Source of the DNA: Larix kaempferi
Taxonomy: Eukaryota; Streptophyta; Pinopsida; Pinales; Pinaceae
NCBI GenBank assembly: GCA_027924585.1
Contig: BSBM01000361.1
Coordinates: 69,500,501 to 69,564,500, forward strand
DNA: 64,000 nucleotides
Direction of reading: 5' to 3'
Numbering within the stretch: the stretch's first letter is position 1; every line of letters begins with the position of its first letter. Both the position numbers and the translations under genes were made by a program. Under the pieces are notes generated by a model. The model was not told the DNA's origin. It searched no databases and saw only the letters and a list, made by a program, of their open reading frames with translations. This document shows positions 46,310 to 58,564 of the stretch, in pieces.

Positions 46310-46563
46310 AACCCTGCTCGTAATCTGGATCGTCGAATGGCACTACCCTTACCAAGTTCGCAAAGTTGGGACCCATCGAGTTTGTGCACAAGTAATATCT
46401 GCGAAGTAGGTCTAGACCACAGATCTGAACTCTGCCCAATCTAAGCTGTCAGAAGACGCAGCACTTTAAGAAAAGTTCACAAATCTAAATCATGACGTTT
46501 TTTGCACAAGTCACATTTGCGAACAACATGTGAGTCGTTGATTTGCATCCTTCGCCGTTGATC
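46310..46563 (-). repeat. 3' LTR of F, second part
   Basis: Matches 63698-63956. Similarity ends at CCGTTGA, followed on the plus strand by TCCTCCTTTGG, a minus-strand purine tract (CCAAAGGAGGA) suitable as polypurine tract of F. Confidence 0.75.
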
Positions 46564-47402
46564 CTCCTTTGGGCCTTGGATCCTCCTTTTCTCTTATCTA
46601 TGGACCAGGCTTGCTGTAAATGGCCTTGATTTTCACCATTCTTAGGGGGTGTCAGCCAAGGGGTGGGCTTCTTTTGGAGATCTTTGTGCCCCTGCAACCT
46701 CACTTTGCAAAAAACCTCCTTCAAATGCATAGCACAATTATAGTTCTAACAAATGGATCCTATTGGGGATGCTGCCCTCCCTGTGAGGTAGAAAAGAACA
46801 CCATAAACCAGTGTCTCATTGATTGGGCCAGTCTCATCACAAAATCTACAACCTGTAGCCCTTTATTATTAAAAACTGAAAGCAAATTGAAAACTAAAAC
46901 CTATTACCGCAACTGGAAATGTTAAAATTTGCTCGTCGCATCGAGCTTATTTATGCACGGACTACTCTGCCTAGTGTTGCTCAAATGGACACCATATCAT
47001 GTGATGTGGAAATTCCAGTGCAACCAGTCTAGTAACTGATACCCTGAGTATACTTTCTCACCACACTTAACCATATTAAGACAACAAGGACACAGCGGAA
47101 AAAATACTAGCGACAGGGCTGGTCTTCTTGGTGGAAACAAAACACCCTTCCCCAGCTAAAACATTTCTTCATATAGTCCACTATGGGGTCGCATGAAATA
47201 TGATTCTCTCTGAACTTCTCTACTATTTCCTCGACCGAGCGAATCTACTTTAGCCACCACTCCTCTGGTTCTCTAGTAGACTGTAGCTATGCTTCCATTC
47301 TAGCCAACTTTCCCCACAAGGAGCCGTCGTTAGCCTAATTACCTTCTTTGTTGCTTGCCTCAGGTATAGAAACAGAGTATTATGGTAAAATTTGAATGAA
47401 TC
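46564..47402 (-). other. F internal region, non-coding
   Basis: Between the gag-like gene and the 3' LTR. No RT, RNase H or integrase motif in any frame. It holds only scattered short frames. Confidence 0.6.
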
Positions 47403-48915
47403 CTATAGATCACCTATGTTCAGAATCTGACACAACTTAGCAAGACTGCAACAACTAGCCTCATGCACCTTCCTCGGCTGTGACAAAATTTCTACAACAT
47501 GATAGGATGCTTCAACACCTGGGCCATTCATACCATCACTCCCTTGGCTTCTCAAAATCCCTAGATTAAAAACCTGATTCTGCTCTAATGCCTCAAAATA
47601 AAATCCTCCTTGGCTTTCAAAAGGATCAAGCAAAGGACTCTCCTTCCGAGACCAGGATTCAAGATTAGAAAAACCTATGTAAAAACCGCATTGGCCAGCC
47701 TGGTCACATTCTAGAATCTCAGATGTCTGGTTAACTTGTTGAAGGTATATGTCAGGCCTAGGAACTTCTTCAAGGATTCCATACTCTTCTTCCACCCCAC
47801 TCCAAAAAGAAAACTCTGCCCACAGGATATCTTGAGGAACTCCTTGATCACTAGCTCCTCTTTCCTCCCCTGTATGAGGGAAAGGCTCTTTATGCAGAAT
47901 CTCGAGGGTTTCTTCGTTCATCGATTCAAGAATTATCTTTATTTTGGTGAATGACTCAACTTCGAGAAACAGGGCTTCACCACCCTCAGGATTGATATTC
48001 TCGTGGACTACAATAAAGGAGTTAGGAATTGACGTTGCATCTCCCTCCCCAGCCGGTCTTTCAAGATATTGAGACTGGATGCATGAAGGCTTATTTTTGT
48101 CACCCACGTCCAGGAATCCTATGACCTCCTCTTTTTATTCGTCATATATGGGTGGACTAAACCTTTCTTCAAGACTTCGCACTGTAAGGCTCTCCAAATG
48201 CCGAGTGCGACCTTCATCAAATACATCAACATCATCTTCTTCTCACGAATGGCCAGGCTGACCATCTCTCTGCTTTCCATGGGAAAACAACCCAGATTTT
48301 CCATGCCCATCCCCTTCTTTGAAATCTAACCCCATCTTCAGCTTATCCCTATCGCCATGCTCTGGGACTCTTCTAGCCATTATGAGATTGTCTTCAACTT
48401 CCACCGCATCAGTGAACATGTGCTACAAATTAGAAGACCTTCTCTCTAAGAGAAGAAGAGATAAATAAGGAGGGAAGATATATGCATAATGTAACTTAGC
48501 GGCATTCTCCAGGGGCTGAATTTCATTTGGTGTATCATAATAGAAGCTTGTGAACCTCCTGTTAAAGTTGGACATGGTCTCATCTTCCTGCCTTCTGATT
48601 GAGTAAACGTTTGAAAGAACTAGGTCCCATGACCTTCTCCTACCCCAAAACTCCAGAAAGACATCAGACAACTCCCTCCATGTGTCAATAGACTCAGGAT
48701 GGAAGTGCTTAAACCATTTCTTTACATTTACTTGGAAGGACTGGACAAAAACCCTCATACAAACATCATCATACTCTACTTCAAAAAGGTCCGGAAAATG
48801 TTGAAAGCCTTGAATATGTTTCTCAGCAGTAAGGATTTCAGATTCTCCATCAAAACTAGGGAGGCATTCATGGTAGTTTGGAGGAAGTTGATGGAGAACA
48901 GGGGGTAGCTTTAAA
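47403..48915 (-). pseudogene. Gag-like gene of F with long acidic tail
   Basis: One minus-strand frame of about 500 codons with roughly four in-frame stops (for example 48423-48425). The N-terminal part is a plant gypsy gag: LPPNYHECLPSFDGESEI near 48870, MRVFVQSFQVNVKKWFKHF from 48758, a Trp/Phe-rich core, FTSFYYDTPNEIQPLE and LSLLLLERRSSNL to 48426. After it come charged residues and a 234-residue acidic stretch (48107-47403) that I do not recognise. No CCHC zinc knuckle, protease or polymerase follows. Gag would package RNA into particles; enzymes would have to come from another element. Confidence 0.75.
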
Positions 48916-49462
48916 GCCCTATATCTTAGTTGAGATCTGAAAGGCGAAGGAGCATGTACAGGGTGAACATTATCAGCCTCACTCTTATGGGTTTTGCAAG
49001 GCTAGGTATGGATCTTACATGGTTCAAAAGAAAGGGTGGGATCAACTCTAAGGGTGAAAGGAGAATGTACATTTTCAAGATCTAGTGAAGGATATACGAA
49101 GGAGGCTCTCTCATGACCTAGAGCTCTTCAGTGAGAAAGAAATTTTTTGACATATATACATAAGGGTAAAAGGAGACCAATACATAAGAACAAGACCTCT
49201 TTGAAGAGATTTACACCTTGATACATGGACCTTAATTCTTCCATATCTAAAGCAGCTGAGCTCGTTCTCCAGTGGAGTCTACAAATTGAATCATGAGTGG
49301 AGTCGCCAATTTTTCCCTAATGGAGCCACCTTTACATCAAAAACTCAATGACTGGAGTCGCCAGGTGAAAGATATACAGCTCTTATTATGTCTGATTTTT
49401 GTTCACCATCAACAATCAGATTTGAAACTTTTTCATTTTCCTAGGGATGATAGATCATTCAT
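48916..49462 (-). other. F leader region
   Basis: Presumed untranslated leader of F, between primer site and gag. A start codon for gag could not be chosen with confidence. Confidence 0.5.
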
Positions 49463-49480
49463 TCCCCGGCAGTGGTACCA
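49463..49480 (-). other. Primer-binding site of F (tRNA-Asp-like)
   Basis: Minus strand TGGTACCACTGCCGGGGA lies 2-3 nt from the right LTR. It resembles the TGGCGCCGTTGCCGGGGA site used by many Tat/Athila gypsy elements and differs from the tRNA-Met site of all other elements in the window. Confidence 0.7.
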
Positions 49481-49483
49481 ATT

Positions 49484-51283
49484 TGTTAGCACCCAAAATG
49501 ACCCCCAAGCTATAGGAGAGGGAAAGCTGGGGTAACAGCAGAACCACTTTATACTTATGCTACTGACCCAGCACATTCAGAGAGGGATCTCTCATAAACT
49601 TCATAAAAGACTGAAAATAAGCAATAAAATTGCATCCATGAGGAACACACAAATTTGATAGAAGACTAAAAATAATTGGCGACAAACACACAACCTTCTC
49701 ACTAATGGTATTCATTCCAAGCGTGCTTGAAAGGTCATATTTCTTGATCAAACAAATCGTGTAAAAGTGTGGCGGGATAATCATAGAGGAAAAATGTTGG
49801 GCGATGGAGTCAAGATGCTACATGTAAATCAAACAGCAGCGTTGCAGTATGGACTATCAAAATAGAGGCAAGGTAGCCACCCTCTTGTCGTCGTAATGCT
49901 ATTGTTTGGTGATAAAAGAAGAAATAAAGAACATACGATTGATACGAGCAACCAACATGGATGAATTCGACATCAACTTTAGTGGCAATATTGAGTGAAC
50001 ACCTAAGATAATAACCAAAGCTTGTTTCCAATAATTCTAAGCTATTATACATTGTTCTCAGATATGAAAGAGAAAACATAATGTAAATGTGTAATAGGAA
50101 GTACGATCACATGAAGGAGAAAGAAAAAATAGACTACAAGTAAAGCAACACATGAATCTCTGCCAAATATCCGCCATAGGAACTGCAATTCTATTCAAGG
50201 CTTTGTTTTAAAACAAAGCTCAATCTCCCTAGGGCCTTAGCTGAAAATTATTTTCCAACCCCTTTATCTCCTATTACATAGCTATTTATAAGCTCTCGTC
50301 CCTGGACCGAGCATAAAAAACAGTTACAAAACATGCTGTGACTATGATTCCACCTACATAATTCATTTCGCTACCCTTGACAACAAATTACAAAAATGAT
50401 AATGACGGCTATCAGATGAGCCGTGACTAAATATACAGTTGTCATTTGCAAGGTACAGACCACCCTAACCTCAAATAACAGACAAACCTAAATTGGCCTC
50501 AAAATAGAGGAAACGATACCCACATACTTAGCCATAATTAGACTTGTCGGGAAAGGAAAATGAACGTCGCGAACAGGATGCCACCTCATCCTGGAGACTT
50601 CAATTTTCCTTGTGGATCGAAGAATTCTTCTACTTTTAGGGGGTCATCCACCAGTGTTCTTTCAGCTATGGGAGCAGGTGTCACTTCCTTGGTGGGGATG
50701 ATGTAGTCCTTGACAATCTCCATCTCCCAATGAATGTCCCACTTGTCTTCCCTGGTCCCCTTCTTCTTCAACCGACCTCGAACCTACCTATCCCTTTACT
50801 GGCCTACGTGCTCTTCGGGTTTGATGGCTAAGCTCTCCTCCACATGGTCAAATGCTATCGGGGAAGAGGGAACACGCTCCTCCTCCACCTCAGACCATAT
50901 TCGCTCTGGCACGATAACCACTTCGACTCTTTTCCCACTCTCCATAACCTACTCTCCACTAAAAGATTCCTGTATGGTCGAGCTCGCCACCTTCCGGTAT
51001 GGATGTGAGCCGTGTACCATGGGAGTCATTCCTATAACTATCATGACAATGATGGCAGTCCTAAGCACTCATTTCGCCATGATGGCCTGAGAGGATATCT
51101 CACGCAAGCAACAATGATGCTCGAGACCTGAGCTGACATAAAACATGATTAAACCGGTCCTCATGATAGGTGGAAAGATGCCTGACGACACTTAGATGGA
51201 GTCCGTCTTGCTAGCGATCATTGGGTGACATAGGAGATGCCCCTTTGCAGCTTGTCCCCTTTATCGATCAGATACCGTAGATC
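49484..51283 (-). repeat. 5' LTR of F, first part
   Basis: TGTTAGCACCCAAAATGACC..., matching 22950-24751. Cut at 51283 by C. Confidence 0.85.
50586..51080 (-). pseudogene. Reading frame inside the F LTR (right copy)
   Basis: From ATG at 51080 to a stop at 50586, about 165 codons in one frame with four stops (TGA at codon 4, also in the left copy; a TAG near 50950; TAA and TAG near 50800). A hydrophobic segment (AIIVMIVIGMTPMVHGSHPY) comes first, then an acidic part (WSEVEEERVPSSPIAFDHVE), then basic and Pro-rich parts (KDYIIPTKEVTPAPIAERTL). It could be an accessory protein or a captured gene. No family recognised. Confidence 0.4.
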
Positions 51284-51393
51284 TGTTACATTTTGAGCAT
51301 TAATTCACAATACTCTAGGATCGTTACTGAGAGAATAACATGTATATCAATACATATCAATCATAACAAGCATGTCAATCATCACAAGAAGCA
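51284..51393 (-). repeat. 3' LTR of C, first part
   Basis: First 110 bp of the LTR, cut by gypsy G; continues at 57257 after the duplication AAGCA. Confidence 0.95.
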
Positions 51394-51759
51394 TGTGAGG
51401 CACCTGCAACAATTAATTAATACGAATAGAAGAAATGATAGAACTCAGAATCACTTTTATATTGATCACAGGCCACTTCGAGGGGGCAACCTCCTATGAG
51501 CAAGCTCAATACAAATAACTTCACGGTGCCTTCATAGCTCTCAACACACACTTATATACTAATTCTAGGCGCTAATACTATGGGTTGAAACCATAGGCCG
51601 TTACAAACTATGGATCAACAACACTATAGGCGACTTACAAAGCATATGTGCCAACAATAATAACACAAACTATTGATCAACAAATAATACGGGACGACTT
51701 ACAAAGCATTTGCGTCCAACAACAACATACTAACAAAGTAAAGACATGGGTTCCTAACA
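51394..51759 (-). repeat. 3' LTR of G
   Basis: TGTGAGGCACCTGC...GGTTCCTAACA. A minus-strand purine tract (AAGGGGGAGAAGA, 51760-51772) adjoins. Confidence 0.97.
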
Positions 51760-51774
51760 TCTTCTCCCCCTTAA

Positions 51775-53864
51775 AAAAATCTTTGTCCTCAAAGCTTTAG
51801 ATGTGGAAATTGTTGTTGAATCTGAAGGAGTGGTTCCCATGTAGCATCCTCTGGTTGCATGCCGTGCCACTAAATTAAGACCTCTGTGATAGAGCGAGAG
51901 CAAAGATGACGCGTGCGCCGATTGAGGATGGCCTATGGATCCAAAAGGATGGATCCCTCATTATCTAGTTCGGGTAAAATCGTTTGTCCATTGATGTTGG
52001 TGCCAAGAACTTTCTTCAAACAAGAGACATGAAAGACTGGATGAATGCGGGAAGAAGGAGGAAGTTCCAATTTATAAGCAACGGACCCAATCTTCTGAAG
52101 AATCCGATATGGCCCATAGAAATTTGGAGCGAGCTTATGACGCCCTTTGATTTTCAAGTAGGATTGTTTGTATGGCTGGAGATGAAGAAAAACCATATCG
52201 CCGACTTGAAAAGTGTGCTTCGAACGGTGCTGATCAGCTTGTTGCTTCATGCGATTTATTGCCATGTGAAGATTGTCCCGCAAAATGCGAAGAATCTGAT
52301 CGCGGTTTCGAAGGACCGTGTCAACTTCCTGAACTGGTGAACTTGTGGGGGTGTATGGAAGAAGAGCTGGAGGTGCCTGACCATAGACTTCTTCATATGG
52401 GGTCATTTTAGAGGCAGTGTGGTAAGAGGTATTCTACCACCATTCAGCGAGGGGGAGCCACTTTGCCCACTGATGTTGTTGTTCCAAGGTGAAGCAACGA
52501 AGATAAGTTTCCAAGCATTTATTGACAATTTCAGTCTGACCATCTGTTTGTGGATGATACCCTGAACTCATCTTCAGTTTCGTGCCAGTGTGGCGAAATA
52601 GTTCTGTCCAAAAGTGACTGGTGAAAGTCGCATCACGATCCGAGACAATGGAAGAAGGGATGCCATGAAGATGAAAGATCTGGTCCAGAAAAATATGAGC
52701 GACGGAGGAGGATGTATAGGGATGGCTGAGAGCACAAAAATGACTATATTTGAAGAGGCGATCAACCACAATGAGAATCACTATCTTCCTGCCATATTTA
52801 GGGATCCCTTCAATGAAATCCATAGAGATATCTATCCAAATCCGTGTAGGTATGGGCAAGGGTTCAAGCAATCCTGGAAGGAGTGTTGTTTCACCCTTAT
52901 TGCGCTGGCAGGTATCACATTCGGCCACCATCTGTTGAATTGTCCTTTTCATGCCCTGCCAAAAGAAGTTACATTGTGCTCTTTCATACGTTTTGAGGAA
53001 CCCAGAGTGCCCTGCCGATGGAGAAGCATGGAGTTCATAGAAGACAGCCTGTTGAAGATCTGTGCTCTGGGGAAGCACCAGGCGACCCTTGTATCGCAGA
53101 GAAGCACCATCCCAAGAGTAATGTGGTACAGTAGAAGGGTTGTTGGTCAAGCGTTGGATGATTTGAGATAAGGAAGAGTCATTGACATAACCCTGTTGAA
53201 CAGATTGCAACCAATTTGGAACAGGCATAGAAATAGCTGAAAGAGAACCTTGGGCATCAAATGTGCGAGAAAGAGCATCTGCCACAATATTGTCTTTACC
53301 CTTCTTGTAAGTGATCTCATATTCATAACCCATGAGTTTGCTAACCCATTTTTGTTGTGTCGGGGAGGAGACACGCTTGTCCAAGAAATATTTCAGACTC
53401 TGGTGATCAGTCTTGATGCAGAAATGATTCCCTAATAGGTATGGGCGCCACTTTTGTACTGCATGCAAAATAGCCATCATTTCCTTCTCATAGGTAGAGG
53501 CAGCTAAATTCTTACCTGAAAGAGCTTTGCTGGTGAACGCAATGGGGTGTTCATTTTGAAGGAGAACAACACCAAGTCCATTGCCTCAAGCATCACTCTC
53601 AATAGTGAAGGGCTTGGAAAAATCGGGCATAGCTAGCACAGGTGTAGTACACATAGCTTGTTTTAGTTTGTCAAATGCACACTGAGCAGCAGGTGTCCAT
53701 GTAAAAGCATCCTTTTTCAATAGAGCAGTTAATGGAGCTGCAATCTTCCCATAATCCTTGACAAACTTGCGGTAGTATCCAGTCAACCCCAAAAAACCAT
53801 GAAGGCTCTTGAGTGTCTGAGGATGCAGCCAATTGTTCATGGTATCGATTTTGGCAGGATCCAC
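51775..53864 (-). pseudogene. RNase H, integrase and chromodomain of G
   Basis: Minus strand. RNase H: end of the first strand near 53590, YEKEMMAI near 53480, TDHQSLKYF near 53410. Integrase: HHCC zinc finger (H..AGHSGF to ECDTCQRNK) near 52880-53030; first Asp at SMDFIEGI near 52820, second at SDRDATF near 52640, Glu at TDGQTEIVN near 52530. A break near 52434 leads to the GPYRI-type C-terminal domain (52406-51933). Then a chromodomain-like stretch (WHGMQPEDATWEPL near 51850) is interrupted by two stops. The 348-codon stretch 53480-52434 is unbroken. Confidence 0.93.
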
Positions 53865-53869
53865 GCGAA

Positions 53870-54640
53870 CCCCTTGTACTGAGATAATGTGCCGGAGATA
53901 CTCAACTTCCTTCTATACAAAAACACATTTAGACTACTTGGCATGGAGATGATGGTCAGAGAAAAGTTGCATCACAAGATCCAGATGCTGGAGATGTTCA
54001 TCCCATGTTTTACTATAGATGAGGATATCATCAAAGAATAACAGAATGAATTTCCGCAAGTAAGGTCGAAATATTTTATTCATTAAGGCCTAGAATGTGG
54101 AAGGAGCATTAGTGAGGCCAAAGGGCATGACCAAAAAATCATAATGGCCATCATGTGTGCGGAAAGCTGTTTTAGGAATATCATCCTCATGAACCCGAAT
54201 TTGATGATACCTAGAACGAAGATCCAACTTGGAGAAAAAGTGAGCCCCATGAAGCTCATCAAGAAGCTCATCAACAACAGGAATTGGAAACTTATCCTTG
54301 ATGGTGAGGTGATTAAGTGCTCGGAAGTCAATGCAGAGGCGCCATTACCAATATTTTTTGCGGACAAGAATAACTAGAGAAGAAAAGGAACTAGTGCTTG
54401 GGAAAATAATACCTTGCTTCAATAAGTCCCGAACGAGCATTTCAATCTCCATTTTTTGGTGAAATGGGTAGCGATAGGGCCTGATGTTGGGAGGAACGTT
54501 GCCAGGAAGGAGCTGAATATGATGGTCTTCTGGCCTGGAAGGTGGCAATCCCACTGGTTCAGCAAAGACACCTGTATATCGATCCAGAATTTGTTGTAGA
54601 TCCAAAGGAGTAGTGGAGACCGTTGATGGTTGCATCTAGA
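53870..54640 (-). pseudogene. Reverse transcriptase of G
   Basis: Minus strand from the linker (LDRYTGVFAEPVGLPPSRPE, 54600) through RPYRYP and the fingers to SKLDLRS..HQIRV near 54220, [20 protein letters not shown] near 54150 and the catalytic FDDILIYS at 54040-54016. At least three stops at former Trp, Gln or Lys codons break the frame (one just after KKYW, 54345). Catalytic Asp pair is intact. Confidence 0.93.
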
Positions 54641-54779
54641 TGGAATGGATGTGAACGATGACACCATGTGAATTCTTCTTGAGGATTTTTTCCATGCAAT
54701 GTGAACTGATGATGCTGAGAGAACCTGGCTGTAATCCTGTCAATGTGTGTTTTTGTCCATTGAGGTAAAACTACATCCA

Positions 54780-56113
54780 AAGTTCAGCAAAATCCCATAA
54801 GATAGGGCCAAGTGTGCGTAGCCATTGAGCGCCCAAAACTACATCACATCTGCCTAAGGGCAAGGCAAACATGTCAGAGTGCAAGGTATAATCTCCCATA
54901 GAGATACGCACATTTCAACACATGCCTTTGCAAGGTAAGGTGCCCCCATTGGCAACCATGACTTCAAAGTTGGAGCAAGGATGGATAAAACAATCAGCTT
55001 GTTTGGCGATCCGAGGGTCAATGAAATTATGAGTGCTACCAGAATCAATGAGTATTGTAAGAGGAAGCTTCTTGAAGTAACCTCTGACCCGCATTGTTTG
55101 GGCGGTGGTGATTCCAGCTAAAGCATGGAGAGATATCTCTGGATGGTCATCCTGAGACGGAGGGTCAATAGGCGGTTCCTGAATGTCGACCAGAGCATCT
55201 AGTGTTTCTGGATGTTCGTCACCAATTTCAGAGGCAGGCGAAGACTCCACATCCAAGAGATAGAGCTTTTGCTGAACACATCTATGTCCCCGAGTGAATT
55301 TCTCATCACAATTATAGCAAAGCCCCTTTTCTCTGCGTGCTTGCATCTCTGTTTCAGACAAACGCTTGATAGGAGTCGGTCGAGGAGCCTACGGTATAGG
55401 TTGTCACTGAGAACCCATATTTCGGAAGGGAACAAAAGTGGGCTTGGAGCGTTGTTGGGATGCAATCTTGTCTTCTACCAACTTAACCAACCCTAGGGCT
55501 TCCATCATTGTGTTGGGACAGAACATTTTGACCTCAGAGCGGATGGCATCCTTTAGACCACTGATAAAACAACTCCGGTAAAAGTCATCAGACAATCCTT
55601 CGGTGTGGTTGGATACATTCTCAAATTCGGTTTGATACTCTCTTACCGTGCCAATTTGGCGAAGTTTAGTGAGGGCTCCTATGAAGTCATCAAAAGAACT
55701 AGGACCAAATCGTTGCAAAAGGAGCTGGAAAAAGTCTGGCCATTTGGGCTCTGGATGAGCCTTGATGTACCAACGGTACCATTGAAGAGCTTCCTATTCC
55801 AAGTGAAAGGATGCCAGCGGAACTTTGTTGACATCAAAAGTATTATGTAGACTGAAATACTATTCTGCACGATAGATCCATCCAGTTGGATCAGTACTGT
55901 TGAAGCGAGGAAAATCAAGCTTCAGACCACGGAAATTGCTGGAAGAGGAGAACCCATGTCTGATGAAGACTCGGACTGTCGTTTGTTGTTCATAGCTGAA
56001 TGTTCAAGATGGAGGCCAAGAAATTTTTCATCCAGATCCTGGAGTTTGGCTTGGATGGCTGCAATTGCTTCCTCCATGGTTTTTTCTCCTGCATGGGTGA
56101 CAACCATAACCAT
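54780..56113 (-). pseudogene. Gag and protease of G
   Basis: ATG at 56113 begins a short coiled N-terminus (AIAAIQAKLQDLDEKFLGLH). The frame then shifts. The gag core is at 55718-55404 (FGPSSFDDFIGALTKLRQIG, REYQTEFENVSNHTEGL). The single knuckle CYNCDEKFTRGHRC near 55300 is the shortened form usual for chromoviruses. Protease active site DSGSTHNFID lies near 55030. Later protease runs to about 54780 in broken frames. Confidence 0.9.
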
Positions 56114-56871
56114 GAGTTTTTTTTTTTTTTTTTTCGGTTGACTGGGTAGGAAAACAAAAACAGAAACTACTTCAGTTAGGGAAAATCTGGACTAGGGAAA
56201 AAATATGAAGGGTAATTGGGGTTTGACTAGGTTTTGGACATTGTTGAATAGATAGGGAAACAAAAATGAGGATTCCAGAAGCGGGGTGAAAGGGAGATAT
56301 GGAAAAAAAACTGAATTTTATACTTTTTTTTTCCAGACTGGAGTGGCTACAGCTTGAAAGGGATCTGAAACAACGCCGAATGGATTGAAAATGGTTGGAT
56401 CTGGAATGGCTTGCAAAATGGATCTGAACAACTGGATGTAAAATGATGCAACAACGATCGACGACAGTTCAGCTGAAATTAGATATGGACCCCAGGTATG
56501 TGCGGCTTCCTAACAGTTCAAGGGTTTCACTCGGACACCAATGTTGTCTGACGGCTTGCGCATTGGGGCAGTACCCCTCACTCCACGGCTCAGGTAAAAC
56601 TGATAACCGCTTTGCCACAAACGACAGCTCTTGGTTTACCTCACGGGTGGGAACTAGTCAATCAGGTAGGGGTCGTTCCCCTTTTCGCTGGTAGGTCCTC
56701 TCAATGGGCCAACTACTTCGGGGTTCCTATGGTACTCCTCACAATGAGTTCTAGGGCTTATTCCCAAGTACTTCCCACAATTAAGTGGATAGGGATTATT
56801 CCCAAATCCGAACCTGCAACAGATGCGAAAAAAAATTTGGCAGAAATTTCACCCAGCGAGCCCAAGAAAGT
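56114..56871 (-). other. Leader of G
   Basis: Untranslated region between primer site and gag. It has a T run at 56115-56133 (minus-strand A run just before gag). No other feature recognised. Confidence 0.7.
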
Positions 56872-56883
56872 GCTCTGATACCA
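56872..56883 (-). other. Primer-binding site of G
   Basis: Minus strand TGGTATCAGAGC, two bases from the 5' LTR. Confidence 0.95.
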
Positions 56884-56885
56884 GA

Positions 56886-57251
56886 TGCGAGGCACCTGCA
56901 ATAATTAATTAATACGAATAGCAGAAATGACAGAACTCAGAATCACTTTTATATTGATCACAGGCCACTTCGAGGGGGCAACCTCCTATGAGCAAGCTCA
57001 ATACAAATAACTTCACGGTGCCTTCATAGGTCTCAACAAACACTTATATACTAATTCTAGGCACCAATACTATGGGTCGAAACCATGGGCCGTTACAAAC
57101 TATGGATCAACAATACTACGGGCGACTTACAAAGCATATGCGCCAATAACAATAACACAAACTATTGATCAACAAATACTATGGGACGACTTACAAAGCA
57201 TATGCGTCCAACAACAACATACTAACAAAGTAAAGACATGGGTTCCTAACA
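56886..57251 (-). repeat. 5' LTR of G
   Basis: TGCGAGGCACCTGC...GGTTCCTAACA; pairs with 51394-51759. Confidence 0.97.
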
Positions 57252-57256
57252 AAGCA

Positions 57257-57746
57257 AAAGCATGAGAGACAAGAGACACTGAGTTTCCATGGGGAAAAAC
57301 CTAAGGTGAAAAACCCCACAACTTCCTCAGAGATAGAGAGATAAATGGCTCAACCAAAGTACAACCAAAATACACAGACATAGTCTCCTAGTAGCAGATG
57401 ATCCTCCTCCTCACATGTGCGCCACTTTCCGAGTGAAGGAAGAATGAGTTTCTAAGTGATCTAAGTAGAGATCTCCCGATCTCTATTTATACTTTATCTT
57501 TTTTCCCAGTGACCTTATGGGGCCGACTTGTCTAGCTAGGTACATCAACCATATATTATATAAATCAGGGCCAATCCCACACATGGTGGTCTAATAACCC
57601 AACGGAAAGTTACCATACTTGCGACACTTGTCAATACACATGATGACACTTCCGTATAGAGGAATGACACATTTGTATAGGAGTGCAATAATATACAAAT
57701 GAAATACATGGATGAAATACATTCCGAAGTTACATATACATCAACA
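57257..57746 (-). repeat. 3' LTR of C, second part
   Basis: Completes the 600-bp LTR, ends TACATCAACA. TATA palindrome (AAATAGAGATC...) recurs near 57463-57492. Purine tract at 57747 follows (minus AAAGAGAGAG). Confidence 0.95.
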
Positions 57747-57949
57747 CTCTCTCTTTACTAGGAAGGTATTTCTCGACATAGATTTGCTAGCACAAGTCTT
57801 CTTTTCTATATCATCATCATCAATGCATCGTCATCATCATCATCAGTGCTGCTACTATCTCAACCAATCTCTGACTCTAATCGTCATAGGAAGTTCTATA
57901 GAGCTAGTCCTTTTTCATAATAAATGTAGGCCCACCACCTACAGGTCTT

Positions 57950-58560
57950 CATCATCACTAGCCATACTGTGGAATCCTCAGGACTTATTACGTGCATCAA
58001 AAAACCTGACTGCAGCATCCCAGGCTATTATGAGCACATAGCTCTACCTGTCGGATCTCCCAGGAGCACATTACATGTGACCCATCACAAAACCTAGCTA
58101 AAGCATCTTAGGTTGTTACGAGCACACAGCTCTACCTGTCGGATCTCCCAGGAGCACATTACATGTGATCTCACCACAAAACCTAACTGAAGCATCCTTG
58201 TTTATTACGAGCACATAGCTCTACCTGTCGGATACCCCAGGAGCACATTACATGTGGTCCACCACAAAACCTGGCTAAAGCATCTGAGGCCTTTTTCATC
58301 CTGTCCAGATCACCCAAGAGCATATTACAGGTGTTCATGGCAAAACCTTGCAAGAGCATCCCATGTTGTTATGAGCACACATCTCTACCTGTCAGATCTC
58401 TCAAGGACACATTACATGCCATAGGACAATGCCTTGAAAGAGCATTTGAGGCCTTTTTCATCTTGTCCAGATCTCCCAAGTCTACTTAGATGTCTTCCCA
58501 GAGCAATGCCTTGAAAGAGAATCTGAGGCCTTTTTCATCCTATCCAGATATCCCGGGTCT
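57950..58560 (-). repeat. Tandem array of C
   Basis: Degenerate units of 60-100 bp: ACAAAACCT..CTAAAGCATC..GAGCACA..AGCTCTACCTGTCGGATCTCCCAGGAGCACATTACATG. Same unit type as array 1 of B2 and the second array of A. A deletion joins it directly to the protease remnant at about 58560. Confidence 0.85.
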
Positions 58561-58564
58561 AGAT

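Larger units (their letters stand above)
51394..57251 (-). mobile_element. Gypsy chromovirus-like element G, 5.9 kb, decayed
   Basis: LTRs 51394-51759 and 56886-57251 are both 366 bp and differ at about 19 positions. Target duplication AAGCA is exact (51389-51393 and 57252-57256). Domain order on the minus strand is gag, protease, RT, RNase H, integrase, chromodomain. Stops are mostly at Trp and Gln codons. Size, short LTRs and chromodomain fit a plant chromovirus; the clade (Reina, Tekay or other) is not decided. Confidence 0.97.

Noticed and set aside
52614-53171. 185-codon plus-strand frame across integrase of G
   Set aside because: Antisense shadow of the integrase coding sequence.
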